From: Paragonimus westermani
Taxonomy: Eukaryota > Platyhelminthes > Trematoda > Plagiorchiida > Troglotrematidae
Direction of reading: 5' to 3'
DNA length: 64,000 nt
NCBI GenBank assembly: GCA_008508345.1
Contig: QNGE01002714.1
Span: forward strand, 40,613-104,612
The notes under the pieces: generated by a model
Told to the model about the DNA's origin: nothing
The model's input: only the letters and a program-made list of their open reading frames with translations
Database searches by the model: none
Shown here: in pieces, positions 55,973 to 64,000 of the stretch
How positions within the stretch are numbered: position 1 is the first letter of the stretch
How the letters are laid out: every line of letters begins with the position of its first letter
Translations under genes and position numbers: made by a program

Positions 55973-56968
55973 GTGTTTTTTTCCATATATGCACTTACAT
56001 TACGTCATTTCTTCGTCACCTCATCAACCAATGAAAAAATTCGACCTCAAGGTCACGGAGCGTATTATTGTAGCGCGCCATCGAAACAAGCGAGCGCGCA
56101 CGGGGTGTGTTGCTGTGCTGTTGGCGCCGTTTCAGTTTGCGTTTGCGTGAGTCGTGTGCATGGCTTACTGGGCCTTTGGCTCACACTTGTTCATGTTGTT
56201 TCCTTTTACAGGGCTTTTGTTGGACCCCCTAATTCGGAACAGCACTGTTCCCCAGTGCCTCCGCATTGCCCCGAATTCGGTCCACAGACGGTCTGGACGG
56301 ATGCGGCTGGCCTGCATGCCACAATAAATAGGCCGTTCATGATTTTTCCCCGGGTTATAAAAGGAAACTGGCCTCCGTATACTGCACGCATTCACCAAAA
56401 AGACAGGAAACCCACAAACGGAGAAATTAACCAGGGGTCAGGCAGTTGTTCTAACTGCTACGTGAGAATCGGGCTCTCACTAAGAGCGACGGCTGGCAGC
56501 TCAACATTAACGTGTGGAAAATTCTTGAAGTACTCATCCAGCCTTCAGTTAAAAAGCCACCAACAATACCGTTTTTAGCGGCACGCTCCATGGTTGACAA
56601 ATGTGCACAGTAAAACATTGTTGTCTGCACAGACGGCGTGGACCCTTCTGGTTCAACCTCAAAGACCGGTCACGCAGGTTGTGCGTGGCAGAAGTTGTGA
56701 ATATGCGCTGAGTTGCGTGAAATTTATTGCGGAAGATTGTGTAGAGAAATATCGTCCCCCTGGGCTGGCCGGTATTCAAGACCAAATAGGTCCAGCATAC
56801 GAAATCTGTCTGAACAGGATTTTCGAGCCAGTCCGAGCTTTCTGGCCCTATTTTGACCTTTTTCTAACACATAAATACTCGGCCCCTAGAAGGGAACACA
56901 GGCCGGTATGGAAACGTCCAGTAAGCATGGACAAAAAGCGGCGATTGCTCTTCAAAATCTCTCCTTGA
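55973..56968 (+). other. unidentified ~330-codon frame broken by one stop
   Basis: A 201-codon frame (55973-56578) and a 124-codon frame (56594-56968) are in the same phase, separated by a single in-frame TAG at 56576-56578. The sequence is GC-richer than the AT-rich surroundings. It contains a strong TATA box (TATAAAAG, 56356-56363), an AATAAA near 56324, and another TATA box (TATAAATA) just downstream at 57006-57013. No domain was recognised. It could be a decayed gene, a transposon leader or promoter region, or chance in stop-poor sequence. Confidence 0.3.
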
Positions 56969-57229
56969 GTGAACTGGTTTAGTAAGCGGCTCAACAGGTT
57001 CCTCCTATAAATAGCATGTGTGCTACAGTCAACAGAATACAGGAGAGCACAAGTAATGACGGTCCCTCGGTGGCATTTTTTAATTACTACCCACAGCTTA
57101 GTGCCATGCGGGGGTTAAATGATATACGCCTGTTTTTCAATTTTTTGCGCCTTACATTTAACGACGTTTTTGGTGACCCACTACGACAAGACAACCGAAA
57201 CATCTTGTAGTGTCTCTTTGTATCATAAG

Positions 57230-57700
57230 GTATGAATAACGTAGGAAATTCTGATGCGATCCGCATACAGCAGTAGCTTGAAACTCAGGAAGTCGGGCAC
57301 TGAACTCATGATTATTGTAAACGGTCATAGTCCAAAAATGGAACCCAGGGGAACCCCGAGAATAGCTGTCATTCTAGATGAGACGACTCCATCTTCACAG
57401 GTCTGGAAAGCATGTCCTGACAAACAGTCCTGAATCCACTCAGTCAGACCACTTCCAAAGCCCAGTGCTGCGTGTTTGTCCGTAAAGACACCTTGGTTTA
57501 CCTTGTCGTATGCCTTCAAGAAGTCTAGGGGAAATAAACCCGTGGGTACGCAGGCACCCTTAGTAACCGCCCACCAGTTCACTGTTATCATGGGATTTGT
57601 CTGGCACGACATAGTTTCACGAATGCATGCAGGTGTCCCATACGTTTCAGGAATCCCCGTGAGGCATCGCCAGCCAGTCTCATTATGGTGGTAGTTTTGA
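57230..57700 (-). pseudogene. CR1/jockey-like LINE RT fragment
   Basis: The minus-strand frame 57612-57325 reads PLDFLKAYDKVNQ (RT box with catalytic Asp), LTEWIQDCLSG and GVPLGSIFGL (normally GVPQGSVLGP). After a stop it continues with LLLYADRIRI, the YADD box with its last Asp changed to Arg. Motif order and spacing fit a non-LTR RT palm. It is inactive. Confidence 0.85.
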
Positions 57701-58925
57701 GGGGCTAAAAAGTCTCTGACTTAAATAATGAATACATTGCACACGTTGTCCACTCAGTAAAAACGTTATGTAGCGTCAAATACACATAAAACAACGTGAC
57801 TGATGGCTGTGGCAAAACCTCCACACATTCTTTGAGCACTATTGACGCGATTTCATTGGAGATCGGAGATTTCCTAGAATTCAAATTTGACAGTTTTTAA
57901 GCCATACGTGCGGTGTTCACGCTTAACAGGCTGAGGGAGTTTCAGGCGTACTCTTTTGGAAAGGCATGGTGACTTCCCGTTGTCCACAGCAGAATACTGT
58001 GCCACATTTTTCATCTATTGTGCTTGCTGCCTGCTCGTTGTTATTGGTGGGTTGGCCGCCTAGCCTATGAATCTCTGAGGTTTCTGGCTTGGTCTGGGTC
58101 ACATGGAACATGTGGTGGTAAAAGCTTTTAGATTTGCTCCGTACTTTACTAAGTAACGTTATCTGGACCTCCTTTGCACATTGTTTGCGTTGTTTGTTAC
58201 TGGCGTTTCGAATCCGCAGATAGACTTTACAATCATTGGAACGCTGTGTGAGCTGGTATCGGTCTTATCCTCCTGAGGGTTTTAGCAGTCTTGCTGCATA
58301 TACGTGGGTTTGGTTTACCTAGTTTTGGTGAGAATGGGTAACACTTTTGCGCTGTGTTTATTTCAAAGCGTCATTAGCCCCGTCCCGTTGCCCATTCACT
58401 GAAGTATGGTTTTGTGGCCGGAGAAGGGGATTAGGAAAATCTTTCATGAACACAGAGGTCTTTTTGCTGTAGTTCCGCCCAGTGCAGCCCTTGAGTTAGC
58501 GGAGCTCCGCCGTGTAAATGAACTGGAATTGTACGACACCATGGTTACCAAGTCCAAAAAGCACAGAGACCGCCAGATGTTGGCCCATCAAATTCAGACT
58601 CACTGGTTCCACGGACTTTTTGCAGGTCCTGAATAGTCCGTGGCCTCTGCTTGCCCGCTTCCCGATAGTGCCGGATGAGGACTTTGGCCACGAACAATCC
58701 GGATTTGCAAGGGTTTATGATGAAGGCCTCAAACAGAGGTACAAACGTAGAGTTGATCAGTGACACGACGCAGAAAACAAACAGCACGTTAAAGGAACCC
58801 GGACTCAAAATTGAGCCGTTTAAGCAGCTGACACAGTGACTTACGGCCAAATTCCCAAGTGACCCACTCAAAGTCGGGTTATATGTTGCGAATTTTTAAT
58901 GGGTTCCCGCTGACATGAAAGGTGG
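57701..58925. other. between LINE fragments, no recognised gene
   Basis: Overlapping frames of 76-108 codons near 58406-58871 lie on both strands. The minus-strand one might be read-through after the LINE at 58.9 kb, but shows no motif. Confidence 0.4.
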
Positions 58926-59900
58926 TTGCTGAACACGGGATGCAGCACCAACTTCTGGAATTGCAGCAGGTGCTAAGATAAAAGTTGGATTGCGAATTTA
59001 AGGTTTTCTGTTGAATGTGAGTCAACTAATGTTCCAGAGCGATCTTGAGCGGTGCAGCCAACAATCTCATCAGGAAGGGCGTTCCAGGTATTGATAAGCC
59101 TTCATGGAAAAATCATTATCCAAGAAGGGTTTGAGAATGAATCTTCCTAGGCTCCCTGTCATGACGCCGTGGGCCATCTTCATCCTGTAAGGCGAAGAAC
59201 TGCCACACGAATCTTGTGCAAAAGAAAGAATGTATAGCGATTTAGATATTGTGGAGTCTTCGAAATTCAAATGGATAGATGTCAAGAATTTCGAGTCTTG
59301 CCTGATAATTCACACACCGTTTTTCAGTGACTGGCTTGTTAGGCACATGCTGAACACGCTCAACAGCAAACGTATTCCTCTATAAGCCAGTGCACACGAC
59401 TTAACCGACAATTTTCAGCAGCGACATTGTACAACCTCCATAAAGTGTCTAAACCTCTTCCCTACCCAGGCGAGGAAATGTCCGTTTTATCATTCCAAGA
59501 GTAACGAATCCCATTCTTGCTGCCATCTCGTGCTAGTATGTGAAAGATAAGTTCGACGATATTCAGATGCCCAGATCTGTAATCCAATCAATTTTCCCCG
59601 TCTTCTATGTTAAGTGAACTTTGGAGCGGGAAGACGTAGTCAGAATTTCAATCAATTGACGCGTTTTCAAACCTACTGCCATTTAAGTGGAGATTAAGGC
59701 CGCCTAGCCACCGCTTAATCGCGTCAAGATCTGTTTGCAGTTTACTGTGATTACCGACATTCTAAGGTCGTAAACGTAGGCAAGAGTGCTGTTGGAAAAA
59801 TGGAACAGTTTGTTCCCCTGATGGACTTGCGCAGAACAATGAGAAGACGCAACCTATGTAGTGTTCCCCGGAATAACACTTCGTAAAATCTGTTCACTTG
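58926..59900 (-). pseudogene. CR1/jockey-like LINE RT C-terminal region
   Basis: Minus-strand frames give, in order, LQTDLDAIKRW (about 59745), LGMIKRTFPRLGREEV (about 59500-59450), ERVQ (about 59365), LDIYPFEFRRL (about 59285-59250), GRFILKPFLDNDFS (about 59145-59105) and INTWNALPDEIVG (about 59097-59060). This is the standard thumb and tail of CR1-type LINE RTs. Frameshifts and stops are present. It is a separate copy from the palm fragment at 57.2-57.7 kb, which would have to lie upstream of it. Confidence 0.82.
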
Positions 59901-62900
59901 TGAACATAAGACTGATTCCAGCGGGCAAACATCACACTAGGCAGATATCATGGCCTGGGAGATTAAAAAGTGGACACAAAAACTGCAAACCAAAATCGTG
60001 AGAATGCGGATCACCATATGGGCGTCCGTGTAAGATGCGCAGCTCGACGACCGAACACCTGTTGCCCAAATCCTACTTCATAACCAGGGGAAAGTGATTT
60101 GCCGTTCTACGCCTGGGAGATTTTTCATGGTTCGCTAGGCGGCGCCTAGTTTTAACGTAACGAACCTTGACGGCACCCGGGAACATGGTGGGAGAGCCAA
60201 TCAGCTGTCAACTGTTTGAAGTGCAAGCTGTGGGCCCAGTTAGTCGTTCGGGTTGTGGACTTTAGGTGAGAACAATTTCATCAACAGCGTAAAAATTGGG
60301 GTGGTTACTTTGTTCGGCTCCCTTCAACCGGTATCTGAAGCTTTGTGCAAGATGAGATAGTAAAGACTCCAGGGATGGTGCACTCTGCCGAATGTTCCAA
60401 AAAAGTTGGAGGCGAACCAGTGAGCATGAACTTCTTGCCCCTTGTATTCAACTTAGGATCCACGTTGATATGTGCCCCAGGTTTGTTCACTTGACGGTGC
60501 TCATCTCGTTTTTCCAGGGAACCGTCCAATTAGACCCCTGTCAAGTTAGAATCTACGAGTTTCGGCCGGGAAGTTTTTAAGCACTGCCCAATTGTCTATT
60601 CTGACGGATAACAGTTCGAGCTTATCTGATGACTTTTGGGGGGGACCTGAAGTGTGGTATGCTTTCCGCAACCATTTAATTTGGGTCCATGAGTAAGAAC
60701 GGCCTCAACATTGACCGGATTTGCACGCTGGAGGAAGTGTGGCAGGGAACTGTCCCCATAATAGTGCCTTTCTCTCACAGACCGATTGTTCTCGAAGGCT
60801 ACCTGCATTCTTTTTATGCTTATTTTGCCCTAGCAAATCCGAGAAGGGCAAGAGCAGCGTGCCGATTGGAAGGGTCCTTTAAATTTCATACCTGACAAAG
60901 CACGCTGAACAGCCTCCAAGAACTTCCTCACGAAGGACCAGAAGGCAGATTTAACGAAGATGCGGTCCTTACTGGGCGCTACGTGATAGTGCTCATAGGC
61001 GCATCCAAAAGTGTTGCTGCGTCGGTCGCACAGAAGGCATGCCCTGTGTGTAGTGAAGAAAGCTCGTGCAAACGAACGGAATATGGTTTACAGAACCTAC
61101 TGCCCATCCTTCATGTTAGTACGCTCAAAGTGGCACCGGTGAGTGCATAGTTGGCATTGGATGTCGTTCTGAACCACCACACGGCAACCAGAACGACCAC
61201 ATAAAGTGGAGGTCTGCGATCCGCCATCACTGTTATATTTGATGTGAGTCATCGTAACGGAAGTTCGGTAATTATAATGTTACTGTTAAGTTTTGGTATC
61301 AAGCCCATAGAATAACTCAAAGATTTACTGGACTGGGTAGAAGCAATTCAGAAACTGGGCCCGGCAATTGTATGTGAAAACTGGTGTCCAGGGCACCGAG
61401 ATTATCCTCTACCAGCACATGCCGATTTAGGTCAGACAAAATTCTGCCACCATCAATCGTGGTTGTACCCACAGATTAAGGTCATCGGGTCTGAATCGGG
61501 ATTGGAGTAATAAGGCAAAATCAAGTAAAGTAGGCTTGTGCTCATGAGCTCAACTGTGAGTCAACCAATAGTGTGCACGTGACAGATACAGCAGAAGTCA
61601 CTACATTGGTCACGTGATGAGAAACGAAATGAATGACCATGAAATGGACAGTGCATGGGGCTGAATGGAGTAGAAGTTATGAGCTAGGGCCATCAATGAA
61701 ACCGTGCGAGTGGACAGGCGATTGGCAATAGACACACTATATAATCTGTGAGATAAATAATACCAGATATATGGAGAAGAGTGAATCGCAAGCAAGAGCA
61801 TTGCCCTCAAGCTGAAAATATCCGACCGGTTAAGTGAACACTGTATTCTGCGGAAGAGTACCCCAGCGATCAGTGACGTGGCGATATGACCAGGATTTTA
61901 TCCTCACGTGGTCAAAACGAGGTTCAAGTATTCAGTATTGTTTCCTTGATTGTGGAGGTTATTGATCCCAGTATAAGCTTTGTCGCGTACGCACTCCATA
62001 AGAGTATCCAAATGCAACCGTTCTTCTAGCTAAACATTCTCCGAGTTTGTCTAATTTCACCTTAGGCGTGGTATTTGATTACCCTTTCATTGCAGAACGA
62101 AAGGTTCTTTTATCAGTTTACTACTGCGCAAGAGATGCGTTAGGTTGTGAACACATCTTATACCATCTGTCTTTTCAGGGTAATTCGGTGTTCACGCATC
62201 CTGTCGTCGTTTCTGCGGAAGAACTCTGTGAGCCGTCCTAGACCAAGATTTCTCAGTATTTTGCGTACCAGCAATGAACCCGTGCGGCTTCCGCATCCCC
62301 ACCTTTATTGACTAGTGCGGGTGTGCCTGCTCTTGCTCACCCTTGTTTTCGCAAGCAGGTCTTTAGGCTTCTGAGGGCTACGACTGGCTGAGCTATGGAC
62401 CAGTCCCTGTGCGCTATGCAATCTGTAACCTTCAGTCGGCTATATTGGTTGCAAACGCCTCCAATGGTCCGTTTGCTAGGTTGCGTTGTTAAAGGTAGTT
62501 CCCTAACTCCTACCCGCACTATGAAGACCATCGGCAGCGAGGCCTGGGAAGCGGATTCGCAGCAGAAGTATCAACCAACGCATTCACGCGCTCACTACTC
62601 CCTCTCTACCGACTGCCAGTGTCTAGGTCATCTCCACCCATCCAACTGACAGTTTTTTATTCTCACATCCCAGAGAAATGTATTTGTCAGACACTTAGGC
62701 TGGCTAAACACCTCACTCTCCCACTACTCGGGTTTTTCCAGTGGATCAGGAGAACCTCAAGAGCACTGCTCCCGAACGGTTAGGATTGATCCAAGTGGCC
62801 AATGACTGGCTCTTTTGGAGTGAACACCGGGGCACCTCGTAGGTTCAAGAACGCTTTGGTACAAACACTACTCTCACAAAATATCTCAGTCCCTCCGTAC

Positions 62901-64000
62901 ACATATCCGCTGGCTGCGTACAGCGCTGGAGTTCTCAGTCATTCAGCGACGTGCTGAAGTTTTTCATGACGAGACAATGGTGATTAGCAGCGTAACACTG
63001 AAGCCCTTCTGGCAGCGGGACCGGCTGAGATCGAGGCGTCTTATAGATAATGAGTGCCGTCTTATACCTCCTGGAAGTTAGGCCCATTCTGCGTTCCCAG
63101 AAAATCGTAGCAACCTCATCGGGGTCATCACTCGCCACAATGACTGTGGCTGGAATATCTACTCGTATGCGCTCAAACACCCTATATCAACAGTGCACAC
63201 ATGATCTATCAAAACGGGAGAGATGGCTTACAGTCATAACCGATTTGGCATTCGAGACCGAGCCTTTGGACTACGTTTTGGTGAGTGCCGGAAGCACCAG
63301 CTGTTTTTGACGAACCCAGTGTTCCGAGTTCCCCAACTCGTTCAGCACACTTCGGTCACCATCCCAGGAAACCCCGTCGAGTCCATACAATCAAGATCAT
63401 CCAGTGGTCGATATCGTACTGATGCTAATTCTCCTGTAAAATAATAACTGGAGCCCAATTCGATTTACGCCCCGACGAACTACGCAAAAATCCTGAATGA
63501 ACAGGACTTGGGTACGGTCAGTTCCACGCACTCTCATTTTTCCTTGGACTGTCGTCACATGTTTCCTATACCTTAGGGAAGGAGCACGTAGGATACGGAA
63601 GTTGTATTTGCAATCGGACCTTGCTACGAAGGGAGGTTTTGACTAGTTTCGCAAATTCAGACACTACCTTCTACGACCAAGGGCAGACTTCTGAGTGTTT
63701 AAGGTGCCGACCGAATCTAACTTCAGAGGATCTCCACAGAGTCTTCAGCCTTGCCGGCATAAATAACTCACAGGTCAGGTTCAACGCGGTGGGCAGGTAT
63801 GTGGTAGGCGAGGATCGAAGTCTTTTGCAATCTTCGTTAAAACAGCGTAAAATGTCCTGTACGCCAGGTATTTGCATGACAGGCCTTTCATATCGCCCAC
63901 ATGCACTACCTGTACATCGATAATTTATCATACATCAAACATGGCCTGTTCAGTTGAATGCAAAAAGAACGCCTGAAGAAACATCTACAGCATACACAAA
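59901..64000. other. no firmly recognised gene
   Basis: Minus-strand frames at 60305-60808, 62935-63180 and 63671-63931 (70-86 codons) could be further decayed parts of CR1-like LINEs, since the region continues the fragment at 58.9 kb in the upstream direction. I could not find firm endonuclease or RT motifs in them. Confidence 0.35.

Overview
The window looks like a piece of an animal nuclear genome, most likely a parasitic flatworm (digenean trematode). I cannot name the species. It has no operons, no ribosome-binding sites and almost no long open frames. One host gene is split into small GT-AG exons over more than 30 kb, and most of the remaining recognisable sequence is retrotransposon debris. 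Three points suggest a trematode: introns of 39-47 bp at the 5' end of the gene followed by introns of 2.5-11 kb, as described for schistosome genes; the mixture of RTE/CR1-like LINEs, Ty3/gypsy and Penelope-like elements; and the general character of the reverse transcriptase remnants.

The host gene is nicotinamide phosphoribosyltransferase (NAMPT) on the minus strand. Nine coding exons can be joined exactly, with matching phases and GT/AG borders, from the ATG at 48280 down to 15843. They give 437 residues that retain every NAMPT active-site signature I could check. The last ~40-60 residues are unresolved; a tentative pair of end exons lies at 15038-15255. NAMPT is the rate-limiting enzyme of NAD salvage from nicotinamide.

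Layout. 1-358: fragment of a dispersed repeat. 993-3797: a 1403-bp block present twice in tandem, almost unchanged. 3798-8337: nothing recognised. 8338-14453: a decayed Ty3/gypsy element (5' LTR, gag, protease, RT, RNase H, integrase, 3' LTR) with a Penelope-like element nested in gag and a 492-bp duplication inside the 3' LTR. 15.0-48.3 kb: NAMPT. Its introns hold a fold-back repeat (17.6-18.0 kb), a 3'-truncated RTE-like LINE (21.3-22.7 kb), a solo LTR (30.1-30.5 kb), an inverted pair of tRNA-derived units (37.4-37.7 kb), LINE RT fragments (39.1-40.3 and 45.8-46.2 kb) and a complete, open Ty3/gypsy element with both LTRs and a 5-bp target duplication (40864-45353). 48.4-64 kb: mostly unassigned sequence, with CR1/jockey-like LINE RT fragments (57.2-57.7 and 58.9-59.9 kb), an AT-rich low-complexity tract (55.6-55.9 kb) and an unidentified long frame (56.0-57.0 kb).

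The genes do not form a pathway. The biology here is one NAD-salvage gene whose large 3' introns have absorbed successive transposon insertions of very different ages.
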